DNA of 64,000 bases. Source: JBFLYH01 sp964630235. Its GTDB lineage: Bacteria > Oederibacteriota > JAAXVQ01 > JAUVAV01. Shown here piece by piece: positions 42,512-50,378 of this stretch. Numbering within the stretch: position 1 is the stretch's first letter; each line of letters begins with the position of its first letter. The stretch lies in the NCBI GenBank assembly GCA_964630235.1, contig CAZVUO010000004.1, positions 260,132 through 324,131 on the forward strand. The letters are read 5' to 3'. The notes under the pieces are model-generated. The model was given only the letters and a program-made list of their open reading frames with translations, did not search any database and was not told the origin of the DNA. Both the position numbers and the translations under genes were made by a program.

Positions 42512-42640
42512 TATCGAAATGAGCAGTGGAACAGGTGATCAGGTGAACAGTTGAACAAAAAACCATTCGGCGGTCAAAACTTATTTTAAGTCCTCTCTTG
42601 GATCTCCTGCTCAACTGCTCGCCTGCCCGGAAGATGCCTT
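42512..42640 (-). repeat. Imperfect palindromic repeat in the thiS-thiG gap
   Basis: The plus strand carries GAGCAGTGGAACAGGTGATC with AGGTGAACAGTTGAAC at 42518-42556. The opposite end (about 42606-42632) reads CTCCTGCTCAACTGCTCGCC, whose reverse complement has the same GAGCAGTTGAGCAG words. Layout matches the structured leader elements (long imperfect stem just upstream of a start codon) but the sequence is different and there is no GC hairpin. Confidence 0.5.
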
Positions 42641-42651
42641 TCACGAGCAGG

Positions 42652-42858
42652 TCAGCCGCCGCCTAAAAAATGCACGATCTCGAGCCGGTCACCCGCTTCC
42701 AGCCTCACGCCCTCCAGGTCGCCGGACCGCAGGATCGTCCCGTTGCGTTCCACGACGACGGTTTTGGGCTCGATGTGGAGCTGCGCCAGCAGGTCCACCA
42801 GCGCCAGCCCGGGGCTGACGTCGCGCGTTTCTCCGTTCACGGTGATGTGCATGATCAC
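42652..42858 (-). CDS. thiS: Sulfur carrier protein ThiS
   Basis: A 68-residue ubiquitin-fold carrier ending in the essential 'GGG' C-terminus that is adenylated and thiocarboxylated. 'VNGETRDV', 'VVVERNG' and 'DRLEIVHFLGGG' are typical. It starts 24 nt after the upstream 481-residue unknown protein. The adenylyltransferase ThiF is not in the window. No TPP riboswitch precedes it. Confidence 0.95.
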   Translation of the reverse strand: MIMHITVNGETRDVSPGLALVDLLAQLHIEPKTVVVERNGTILRSGDLEGVRLEAGDRLEIVHFLGGG

Positions 42859-42882
42859 GTTCCTCTGCCGGATCTCGTGCGG

Positions 42883-44328
42883 TTATTCCATTTCCAGGCG
42901 GGGCGGCGTAAATGCCAGGGACGTCTGGGGCCGGTAAGGTTCCACGGCCGGCAGATGAATGAGGCCCGCTTTGCGGAACAAGCGCTCTTCCAATTCCTCG
43001 CGCAACACCGACCCCCGCGACACCTGGCAGAACGAGGCGTACAATCCCTCGCTGGTCAGGAGGCCCAACCGCATTTCCCTGGCCCGGACCACCACTTCGG
43101 CCGGAAACGCCGCGGGGCGCTCGCTGCTGGGGTCATCCAGACGGTAATGGTTGAAGACCAGGATGCCTTTCCAGATCCGGCCGTCCTCCTCCTGGGCGAA
43201 AACCGCGTACCGCAGCAGGAGCTGAAGGTCCTCCATCTCCGCCGGCCCGGAACGGCCGCCGGCGTCCACCAGCAGGGGTCCCCAGCGGGTCTCGACCACC
43301 AGCAAGGCGGGCTCCACGGGATAGGGCCGGACCGCGAACTGCATGCGCTCCAGCACATCGGCCACCGCGCGCCGGAGGTTGTCGCCGTGCTCGTAGAGCA
43401 GGGACTTGGTCCGTTGCAGCTCGCGGTAGATCTGGAAAAATTTCCGCTGCTCGCGTTCCGCGGCCCGGATGCGGCGGTTCGCGTCCTCGATCCGCGCCTC
43501 GAGCTGCTCCTCGCCCGGCACATGGTACAGCTCGGCCCACTCGGGCGTCAGGGTCCGTGCCGGCAATCCCTTGGCTTCCTCGACCAGGAGGTCAATCCCC
43601 TCCTCCAGCGTGCGTTTGGTGGGCGGCGGAAGCAGGTGGAGGAAATCGGAGATGAACCGGATCTTGCCTTCCCCGCCCGCGGCGGACGCCGCGTCGGCCT
43701 GCCGCACCCCGAAGCACAGCGAAGCGGCGAGCGGCTTGCCGTAGCGGTTCAGCGCCAGAGGGATGCTCTGCCAGAACAGCTCGTCGTTGGGCCGGAGCTT
43801 CCCGTCGCGCCGCAGACGCTCCTCGATATACCCCAGACCGGCCGTGGCGTTGAGGTAACAGTCCCAGCCGGCCACCTGGCGCAGGTATTCCTCGAATTTG
43901 ACGTCACTCTCGATCTGGACGGTTTCGCCGCGGATTTCCGTAAGCGAAAAGGCAATGGGCGACCAGTTGAGATTCGACCACTCCGGCTCCAGGTTGCCGT
44001 CCGCGTAATCCACGTAGGAACCGAACGCCAGGAAAGGCGCGAGGATGCAATAGACCTCGCCCCGCGACATGAGCAGGTCGAAGAGCTGGGCGCGCATGCG
44101 GGCCAGGCGCTCCTTGTCCACCCGCGACATTTTCACCAGGGTGACGCGGTCCAGCGCCGGCAGGACGATGATGACCACATCGAAATCGGCCAGGTCCGGC
44201 CAGGGGTCGAGCCAGCCCACGGTCTTCACGGTGCGGGCCTGCCCGGAGCCGATGACCAGCACGCGGCGCTCGCGCGAATCCAGCCGGTAAAAATCGCGCA
44301 CCATCTCCTCGGCGCGCGGTTCAGCCAT
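42883..44328 (-). CDS. Unknown protein with coiled coil and possible degenerate nuclease-like domain
   Basis: Start taken at ATG 44328 (MAEPRAEEMVRDFYRL), 481 residues. A longer frame to 44532 would overlap argS by more than 120 nt. Residues about 20-200 are an alpha/beta region with 'RVLVIGSG' and 'DFDVVIIVLPAL'. About 280-345 is charged and probably coiled coil. About 350-440 reads 'PALLVVETRWGPLLVDAGG' then 'EDLQLLLRYAVF', a strand-strand-helix layout resembling PD-(D/E)xK folds but without a clear D-ExK triad. It lies between argS and thiS in the same direction. No family recognised; a nuclease relation is speculative. Confidence 0.6.
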   Translation of the reverse strand: MAEPRAEEMVRDFYRLDSRERRVLVIGSGQARTVKTVGWLDPWPDLADFDVVIIVLPALDRVTLVKMSRVDKERLARMRAQLFDLLMSRGEVYCILAPFLAFGSYVDYADGNLEPEWSNLNWSPIAFSLTEIRGETVQIESDVKFEEYLRQVAGWDCYLNATAGLGYIEERLRRDGKLRPNDELFWQSIPLALNRYGKPLAASLCFGVRQADAASAAGGEGKIRFISDFLHLLPPPTKRTLEEGIDLLVEEAKGLPARTLTPEWAELYHVPGEEQLEARIEDANRRIRAAEREQRKFFQIYRELQRTKSLLYEHGDNLRRAVADVLERMQFAVRPYPVEPALLVVETRWGPLLVDAGGRSGPAEMEDLQLLLRYAVFAQEEDGRIWKGILVFNHYRLDDPSSERPAAFPAEVVVRAREMRLGLLTSEGLYASFCQVSRGSVLREELEERLFRKAGLIHLPAVEPYRPQTSLAFTPPRLEME

Positions 44329-44405
44329 CCGCTCGCCGCTTAATTGGAACAGGTTTTGGTGACGAACGCGTCCGCGCATGCCCGCCTGATGGAAATGGGA
44401 TAGAC

Positions 44406-46115
44406 CTACATACTTTGTGGAGCGCTGATGCCCAACAACTTCAACCCGTTCTCCAGCACCTGGCGCGTGGCGTCCACCAGGGCCAGCCGGCCGCGGGTCA
44501 CCTCGGGTGCGCCGGCGTCCAGCACGCGGCACACGGTGTAAAAACGGTGGAACTGGGTCGCCAGGTCGCGCAGGTAAAAGGCCAGCCCGTGCGGCTCCAA
44601 AGCGAGCGCGCAGGAGGCCAGCGTCTCGGGAAAAACAGCCAGCTCCCGGGCCAGGGAGAGTTCCTCGGCCTGGGCCTCATAGCCCGCACCTACCGGTTCC
44701 TCGGGAGCCGGCAGGCCGAGGTTTTCCTCGCCGGCCTTCCTGAGTATACTACAAATCCGCGCATAGGCATACTGCACATAATAAACCGGGTTATCTTCCG
44801 TATGCTTGCGCGCCAGGTCCAGATCGAAATCCAGGTGCGCGGACGTGGCGCGCATCAGGAAGAAGAAACGGGCCACATCCCGGCCGACCTCGCGCACCAG
44901 ATCCGCCATGGTCACGAACTTGCCCGCGCGCTTGGACATGGCCACGGGCTGGCCGGCCTCGAACAGGTTCACCTGCTGCGCGATCAGCACGCGAAACGCC
45001 TCCGCCGGATGGCCGAGCGCCTGCATGGCCGCCTGCATGCGTGGAATGTAGCCGTGATGGTCCGGCCCCCAGATGTCCACCAGTTCCGTGTAGCCCCGGG
45101 CGTACTTATGAACGTGGTAGGCGATGTCCGTGGCCAAGTAGGTAAAGGTCTTGTCACTTTTTTCCACAACACGATCCTTATCGTCTCCGAAATCCGTGGA
45201 GCGAAACCATTTGGCGCCGTCTTTCTCAAAAATGTACCCCTTCGCCTCGAGGAGTTCCAAGATCTTGAAAAAAGGCATCAGCGTTGAGCCTCTGGGCGGC
45301 TCAACCAGATCCTTTTCATGAAACCACTCGTCGAATTTCACCTCGAAGTTTTCCAGATCGCGTTTGTGCCAGGCAACGATCTTGGCAACACCGTGAAGTC
45401 GGAAGATATCCAGCAGTTGTGATTGTGGCGCGGGACCTGCAAGTGCGGTTTGGATCTCAGCTTGGTTTTCGTCCGCGATCTCCTTCATCAAATCCACGAT
45501 ATATTCGCCCTGGTACCCTTCTTCCGGCACCTCGGCCTGCTCACCCTTGAACTGCTTGAAGCGCGCCAGCAGTGATTCACCCAGAAGCAGGGCCTGGTTG
45601 CCCGCGTCGTTGATGTAATACTCCGCGGCCGCTTCCACGCCCTGGCTGCGCAACATGCGGACCAGGGAATCCCCGACCGCGGCGGCGCGCGCGGAGACGA
45701 TGTTCAGGGGACCCGTGGGATTGGCGGAGACGAATTCCAGGAGCAGCCGGCGGCCGCGGCCCCTGTCCGAGGAGCCGTACGCCGCCCCGGCCAGGCGGAT
45801 CCGGGCGCATTCCTCCAGCAGCACGCGGGGTGACAGCCTGAGATTGACGAATCCCGGTTTGACGCCCTCGGCGGACGAGAGATCCGGGTCCTGCCGCAGT
45901 TGCTCGGCCAGGGCCTGCGCGGTCTGAATGGGCGCTTTTTTGATCTGCTTGGCGTACTTCATGGCGACATTGCAGGAGTAGTCGCCGAACGCCGGGTCCG
46001 CGGGCCGCTCCACCTCGGCCGGGAGCGCGAGCCCGGCGGGCAGAAACCCGTTCTGTTCCAAACGCGCAAGCGCGTCCTGGATTTTATGCGCGACCTGATC
46101 GGCAAGATAGTTCAC
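44406..46115 (-). CDS. argS: Arginyl-tRNA synthetase
   Basis: A class I synthetase, 569 residues, with N-terminal Add-1 domain (1-110), Rossmann catalytic core and C-terminal anticodon-binding domain (about 440-569). 'EFVSANPTGP' at 128-136 and the KMSKS counterpart 'VAMSKRAGKFV' are present, as is 'DIWGPDHHGYIPRM'. The HIGH signature that should follow 'ANPTGPL' (H-x-G-H) reads N138-I139-V140-S141, lacking both histidines. Whether this is lineage-typical or compensated is unknown. It lies 66 bp after the LCP gene. Confidence 0.95.
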   Translation of the reverse strand: MNYLADQVAHKIQDALARLEQNGFLPAGLALPAEVERPADPAFGDYSCNVAMKYAKQIKKAPIQTAQALAEQLRQDPDLSSAEGVKPGFVNLRLSPRVLLEECARIRLAGAAYGSSDRGRGRRLLLEFVSANPTGPLNIVSARAAAVGDSLVRMLRSQGVEAAAEYYINDAGNQALLLGESLLARFKQFKGEQAEVPEEGYQGEYIVDLMKEIADENQAEIQTALAGPAPQSQLLDIFRLHGVAKIVAWHKRDLENFEVKFDEWFHEKDLVEPPRGSTLMPFFKILELLEAKGYIFEKDGAKWFRSTDFGDDKDRVVEKSDKTFTYLATDIAYHVHKYARGYTELVDIWGPDHHGYIPRMQAAMQALGHPAEAFRVLIAQQVNLFEAGQPVAMSKRAGKFVTMADLVREVGRDVARFFFLMRATSAHLDFDLDLARKHTEDNPVYYVQYAYARICSILRKAGEENLGLPAPEEPVGAGYEAQAEELSLARELAVFPETLASCALALEPHGLAFYLRDLATQFHRFYTVCRVLDAGAPEVTRGRLALVDATRQVLENGLKLLGISAPQSM

Positions 46116-46147
46116 TGCGAGACCCCTCTGTGCTTGAATCCGGCGCA

Positions 46148-46169
46148 GGGGCGTTTCAGTGAACGCCCC
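46148..46169 (-). other. Hairpin between the LCP gene and argS
   Basis: GGGGCGTT (46148-46155) and AACGCCCC (46162-46169) form a perfect 8-bp stem with a 6-nt loop, 33 nt before the argS start. There is no T-run. The GGCGTTTCA word also occurs in the bioA insertion. Confidence 0.45.
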
Positions 46170-46181
46170 CGCGAACGATCA

Positions 46182-47606
46182 TCATTTCAAGTATTCCTGG
46201 TAATCCTTGCCGATCACGAGCGTGACCGTGGGATAGGCGATGTTCTTGGGAATGATCTGTATCTGATCGTCGCCCAGCCCTAGGATTGTAGCAATTCGGC
46301 GCGCCCAGGGCAAGTGCTCCTGCCTGGTTTTGATAATCGTGCGCGCATAGTCAAAGGAAGGCGCATTGGTCACGTCGCTCTCGCGCGTATGGATGTTCTT
46401 GGACAGCAGGCGCTGGGTGACGCGGCCGGCTACGCCCTGCACCCCGCAGCCGTTGAGCACGCGCACCACGGGCTGGGGCCCGCTGGGCAGGGGCGCCAGG
46501 CTGACAGCGGCCGCGGGCGGCCGCAGGACATCCCGCTGGGCCCGGACCGTGGGAACCGGGGCGGGCCGCGCAGACTCCGCCCGCTCGGCTTCAGCCGGTC
46601 CGTCCGCGGACGGCTTCGCGGCCGCGGTGGGCGTCGGGTTGGGCGCGGACTCGGCGCGGCGCTTCGGCGGCGAGCTGAGTTCGGCCATCAGCTTGCGCAC
46701 GGCGGCCGGGTCGGATTCCCAGTAGGACCTCCCTTCCAGGTAAACCGCGTGGCCCGGCAAAATGGCCTGGCGCCAGGACCCTCCGGCCGCGGTCTTCAGT
46801 TCCCAGGCCAGGAACGTGGCGACCGGCCAGGAGAGGTTGGTCTCCACCTGTTTCATGACGATGAAAAACGCCCGGACCGTCCGGGGCAGTTGGGAAAACC
46901 GGATCAATTGGCTGACAAAGGCTTTCATGAAGTTCTGCTGCCGGCGGATCCGCCCCAGATCGCCGTCCCGGTCCTGGCGGAAGCGCACGTAATCCAGCGC
47001 CTGGCGGCCGTCGAGAAGCTGATACCCGGGCTCCAACTGGATGTTCACGCCGCCGGCTTGATCTTGATAATGCATGGCTTTGTCCACGTACAGGGGCACG
47101 CCGCCGAGCGCGTCCACCACCTGGATGAAATTGGTGTAGCGCAAATGCACGGTGTAGTGGATCTTGGCGCCGAGCAGGCTCTCCACCGCGGCGCGGGTCA
47201 TGGCCAGGGCGTAGTCACGGGTGCCGGCCGCGCTGCCGTACGCGTACACGGCGTTGATCTTCATCGGGCCGCGTTTGGGCAGGCGGATGAGGGTGTCGCG
47301 AGGGACCGACAGCAGGGCCAGGCGGCGGGTCAGCGGCTGCCAGTGCAGCAGCATGATGGTGTCTGTGTGCTTGGCGTAGTCCACGTCGTCCGTACCGAGC
47401 ACGAGGATGTTCACGGACACGGTCGAAAGATAAATGGCGCCGGCAGCCAGCAGAGCCAGGCCCGCAAGCCGCACCCCGGTCCTCCAGGCCGGCGTTTCGG
47501 GCCCCAGCCCCGCCTCGGGCGCTTTTTCCATAACGCGCGCGGACACCCGCTGCGTGATGCGGCGGTTGGAACGGGCGAACCTGCGCGGCCTGCGGCTGTA
47601 CAACAT
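46182..47606 (-). CDS. LytR-CpsA-Psr family protein with LytR_C domain
   Basis: 474 residues: a basic cytoplasmic N-terminus, one membrane helix (about 45-65), then an LCP domain ('NILVLGTDDVDYAKHTDTIMLL' read over 66-87, 'SVPRDTLIRLP', 'KINAVYAYG', 'LDYVRFRQDRDGDLGRIRRQQ'). An Ala/Pro-rich linker and a C-terminal LytR_C domain follow ('VRVLNGCGVQGVAGRV'). LCP enzymes transfer lipid-linked polymers to peptidoglycan or other acceptors; the catalytic Arg/Asp residues appear intact. It is divergent from bioB and has its own promoter. Confidence 0.92.
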   Translation of the reverse strand: MLYSRRPRRFARSNRRITQRVSARVMEKAPEAGLGPETPAWRTGVRLAGLALLAAGAIYLSTVSVNILVLGTDDVDYAKHTDTIMLLHWQPLTRRLALLSVPRDTLIRLPKRGPMKINAVYAYGSAAGTRDYALAMTRAAVESLLGAKIHYTVHLRYTNFIQVVDALGGVPLYVDKAMHYQDQAGGVNIQLEPGYQLLDGRQALDYVRFRQDRDGDLGRIRRQQNFMKAFVSQLIRFSQLPRTVRAFFIVMKQVETNLSWPVATFLAWELKTAAGGSWRQAILPGHAVYLEGRSYWESDPAAVRKLMAELSSPPKRRAESAPNPTPTAAAKPSADGPAEAERAESARPAPVPTVRAQRDVLRPPAAAVSLAPLPSGPQPVVRVLNGCGVQGVAGRVTQRLLSKNIHTRESDVTNAPSFDYARTIIKTRQEHLPWARRIATILGLGDDQIQIIPKNIAYPTVTLVIGKDYQEYLK

Positions 47607-47659
47607 GCTGGGTCCTTCTTCTCCGGAGAACGGGGCTGGCGGAGCATGGAATGGGCTCC

Positions 47660-47687
47660 ATTATAATCAAGCCCTTCGCAACTTCAA
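47660..47687 (-). promoter_or_regulatory. Sigma70-like promoter for the LCP gene
   Basis: On the minus strand: -35 TTGAAG (47682-47687), 16-bp spacer, -10 TATAAT (47660-47665). Predicted leader about 47 nt; GAAGGA lies 7 nt before the start codon. Confidence 0.7.
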
Positions 47688-47727
47688 CTCTATTCCCGCC
47701 CTTTCAGCCGCCCCGCCTATTTTTCGC

Positions 47728-47755
47728 TTGCATCCCCGGGTTTCGGGGGTACAAT
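47728..47755 (+). promoter_or_regulatory. bioB: Promoter of the bio operon
   Basis: -35 TTGCAT (47728-47733), 16-bp spacer, -10 TACAAT (47750-47755). The predicted start (about 47762) falls inside the BirA operator, so repressor binding would block initiation. Confidence 0.75.
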
Positions 47756-47757
47756 CA

Positions 47758-47789
47758 TTGTCAACCTCTTGTTTTTTTTAGGTTGACAT
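47758..47789 (+). promoter_or_regulatory. BirA (biotin repressor) operator
   Basis: TTGTCAACC (47758-47766), 14-bp spacer, GGTTGACAT (47781-47789). Eight of nine positions are symmetric. The form matches the known bacterial BirA operator pattern (TTGT-AACC, 14-16 bp, GGTT-ACAA). It sits 3 bp after the -10 box and 18 bp before the bioB start. Predicts repression of the whole operon by biotinyl-AMP-loaded BirA; a birA gene with a DNA-binding domain would have to be elsewhere. Confidence 0.88.
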
Positions 47790-47807
47790 TTCCTTCCGAG
47801 GTCGAAC

Positions 47808-48821
47808 ATGGAACCAGCGGCCGGCTCCGCCCCCTGCAGAGTGCATCCGGACGTGCACGCGGCTTACGCCGTGCTGTCCGGCCAGTCCCTGGACCGCGGG
47901 CTCGCCCTGCGCCTGAGCCAGCTGGAAGGGCCGGATATCCTCGATCTCGCCTCCCTGGCCCACAAGGTCCGGCTGGCTTTCGCTCCAGCCGACCACCTCT
48001 GCACAATTCTCAACGCGAAGTCCGGCGCTTGTTCCGAGGACTGCTCCTTTTGCGCCCAGTCCAGCCACCATACGGCCGCCATCGCGGTGTATCCCCTGCT
48101 CTCCAGCGGCCAGATCCTGGAAGCCGCGGGCCGGGCGTACAGCCAGGGCATCCGCACCTTCGGCTTGGTCACCAGCGGCTGGGGCTGGAAGGAGATCACA
48201 CCCGAAGTGGAAGCCGTGCTCAGCGCCATCCGGGACCTGCACGCGCGGTACCCGGATTTGGCCGTGTGCGGGTCATTCGGCATTTTAAGCGAGGAGGCGG
48301 CCGCCGCACTGTCCGCGGCGGGTATCGTCCACTATAACTTGAACCTGCAGGTTGCCCCCGGCCGCTACGCGGACCTGGTCTCCTCCACCCACACGGCCGC
48401 GGAACGGGTGGAGACCATCCGCCGCCTCCAGCGGCACGGGATCAAGATCTGCGCGGGCGGCATCATCGGCCTGGGCGAGACCATGGCCGACCGCATTGAC
48501 CTGGCCCTGACCCTGGCCGCGCTCAACGTGGACGTGATCCCCCTCAACGTGCTGCTGCCCCTGCCCGGCACGCCCCTGGAACGCCAGCCGGCCGTGGCGG
48601 TCGCCGAGATCGTCAAGACCTTCGCCCTGTTCCGCCTGCTGCTGCCCGCCAAGTCCATCAAGTTCGCGGCCGGCCGGGAGACCTTGCTCAAGGATTTCCA
48701 GGGCCTGCTCATGCTCGCCGGCGCCAGCGGATTCCTAACCGGCGGCTATCTCACGACCCGCGGCCGCGACATCGGCGAGGACCAGGCCTTTGCGCGCGCG
48801 CTCGCGGGATTCCGCTCCTGA
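47808..48821 (+). CDS. bioB: Biotin synthase (radical SAM)
   Basis: Inserts sulfur into dethiobiotin; 337 residues. The SAM cluster ligands C75, C79 and C82 are in 'ACSEDCSFCAQS'. 'YNLNLQVAPGRYADLVSSTHTAAER' (read across about 187-211) and 'GIIGLGET' are typical. 'LNVLLPLPGTPLE' precedes the region that positions the [2Fe-2S] cluster. ATG 47808 has GAGG six nt upstream. First gene of the bio operon. Confidence 0.96.
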   Translation: MEPAAGSAPCRVHPDVHAAYAVLSGQSLDRGLALRLSQLEGPDILDLASLAHKVRLAFAPADHLCTILNAKSGACSEDCSFCAQSSHHTAAIAVYPLLSSGQILEAAGRAYSQGIRTFGLVTSGWGWKEITPEVEAVLSAIRDLHARYPDLAVCGSFGILSEEAAAALSAAGIVHYNLNLQVAPGRYADLVSSTHTAAERVETIRRLQRHGIKICAGGIIGLGETMADRIDLALTLAALNVDVIPLNVLLPLPGTPLERQPAVAVAEIVKTFALFRLLLPAKSIKFAAGRETLLKDFQGLLMLAGASGFLTGGYLTTRGRDIGEDQAFARALAGFRS

Positions 48822-48839
48822 CCGCTCCCGAGGTGAGCC

Positions 48840-50375
48840 ATGTACGACAAGGCCAAGACCCTGGACATTGACCGCCGCCTGCTCTGGCACCCGTACACCC
48901 ATCTGAAGGATTACCTGGACCGCGATCCGGTGGTCGTGATGCGCGGCGAGGGCCACCAGCTCTTCGACGCCGACGGCCGGGCGTATTACGACACCATCTC
49001 TTCCTGGTGGTGCAACCTGCACGGCCACTGCCAGCCGCGCCTCAACCAGGCCGTGGCCGGCCAGCTGGAGCGGCTGGAACACACGCTCTTCGCCGGGCTC
49101 ACGCACCCCTGGGCCGCCGAGGTGGCGGACCGCCTGAGCCGTTTGCTCCCGCCGAGCTTAAGCCGGTTCTTCTATTCGGACAATGGCTCCACGGCCGTGG
49201 AGGTGGCCCTTAAAATGGCCTTCCAGTACTGGCAGAACCGCGGCCAGCGCCGCAAGACCCGGTTCGTGTTCCTGGAGAACGCGTACCACGGCGACACCAC
49301 CGGCGCCATGAGCGTGGGCGGCATCTCGCTCTACCACCGCCTGTACGCTCCGCTGCGGTTCAAGTCGTTCCAGGCGCCGGCCCCGGCCTGCCGGGCGTGC
49401 CCGCACCGCCGCTCGCGCTTCACCTGGGACGCGCGGGACACGGGCTGCTCCCTGCAGTGCTTCGACGGCATGGAGCGGATCCTGCGGCGCCGGCGGCGCG
49501 AGCTCGCGGCCGTGATCGTGGAACCCCTGCTGCAGGGATCGGCCGGCATCTCCCTGTATCCTCCCGCCTACTTGGACCGCCTGCGCCAGCTCACCCGGGA
49601 ACTGGATGTGCTGCTCATCTATGACGAGGTGGCCACGGGCTTCGGCCGCACGGGCACGCTGTTCGCCTTCCAGCAGACCGCTACCGTACCGGACTTTCTC
49701 TGCCTGTCCAAAGGACTGACCGCCGGTTATATGCCCCTCGCGCTTACCGTCACCACGGAACCTGTTTACCAGGCGTTCATCGGCGATGATCCCCGTGGAG
49801 CCCCCGGGGCGGGTCAATCCAATCAATCCAAAACCGAGCCCGGGGTCCCACGAAATGACCTCGCATCCCCCGATAAGCGGGAAGGCGACATCCTGAAACG
49901 CCTGTGGGGCCTGCTATCCAGAACACAAACGGGAAAGAGGGCGTTTCAGGACGCAACCTTCTTCCACGGCCATACTTACACGGCCAACCCCCTGGCCTGC
50001 GCCGTGGCCGCGGCCAACCTGCAATGGCTGGAAGAGGACCGGCTGCCGGACAGCCGGGCCAAGGTCATGGAGTATTTTCACCAGCGCCTGCGCGCCTGGG
50101 AGGTCTTTGACTTTGTCGGCGACATCCGCCACCTCGGTTTCGTGGGAGCGGTGGACATCGTGAAAAGCCGGACCGCGAAAAAAACCTACCCGGCCCAAAC
50201 CCGTATCGGCTTCCGCATCTATCTGGAAGGGCTCGAGCGCCAGGTGCTCCTGCGCCCGCTGGACCAGACCATTTACTGGTTCCTGCCGCTCTCCATCACG
50301 CCCGGGGAGATTGACCTCATCCTGGCCAAGAGCCGCGAGGCGATCCAAGCAGCCGTGGCCAAGATCGGCGTCTAG
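48840..50375 (+). CDS. bioA: Adenosylmethionine-8-amino-7-oxononanoate aminotransferase with internal insertion
   Basis: PLP-dependent transfer of an amino group from SAM to KAPA to give DAPA. 511 residues against about 430-450 for the family. 'LWHPYTHLKDY', 'YSDNGSTAVEVALKMA', D262 in 'IYDEVATGFGRTG' and the Schiff-base K291 in 'CLSKGLTAGYMPL' are all present. Residues 317-371, between 'QAFIGD' and 'ATFFHGHTYTANP', have no counterpart in normal BioA and are repeat-like DNA kept in frame. The site is a surface loop before the conserved 'FFHGH' strand, so activity may survive. It starts 18 nt after bioB. Confidence 0.94.
   Translation: MYDKAKTLDIDRRLLWHPYTHLKDYLDRDPVVVMRGEGHQLFDADGRAYYDTISSWWCNLHGHCQPRLNQAVAGQLERLEHTLFAGLTHPWAAEVADRLSRLLPPSLSRFFYSDNGSTAVEVALKMAFQYWQNRGQRRKTRFVFLENAYHGDTTGAMSVGGISLYHRLYAPLRFKSFQAPAPACRACPHRRSRFTWDARDTGCSLQCFDGMERILRRRRRELAAVIVEPLLQGSAGISLYPPAYLDRLRQLTRELDVLLIYDEVATGFGRTGTLFAFQQTATVPDFLCLSKGLTAGYMPLALTVTTEPVYQAFIGDDPRGAPGAGQSNQSKTEPGVPRNDLASPDKREGDILKRLWGLLSRTQTGKRAFQDATFFHGHTYTANPLACAVAAANLQWLEEDRLPDSRAKVMEYFHQRLRAWEVFDFVGDIRHLGFVGAVDIVKSRTAKKTYPAQTRIGFRIYLEGLERQVLLRPLDQTIYWFLPLSITPGEIDLILAKSREAIQAAVAKIGV
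49788..49952 (+). repeat. In-frame repeat-like insertion in bioA with 11-bp inverted repeats
   Basis: About 165 bp (55 codons). The second half is bounded by a perfect 11-bp inverted repeat, CCTGAAACGCC (49892-49902) and GGCGTTTCAGG (49940-49950). The first half holds short GC palindromes (CCCCGTGGAGCCCCCGGGG). Base use resembles the intergenic repeats of this window rather than bioA. No stop codon in the bioA frame. Confidence 0.7.
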
Positions 50376-50378
50376 ACC

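Noticed and set aside
42859..42882. TPP riboswitch before the thi genes
   Set aside because: Only 24 bp separate thiS from the upstream gene, and no THI-box sequence was seen there or before thiG.
42883..44532. Longer start (44532) for the unknown protein after argS
   Set aside because: It would overlap argS by more than 120 nt with Arg/Gly-rich antisense-type sequence; ATG 44328 is outside argS.
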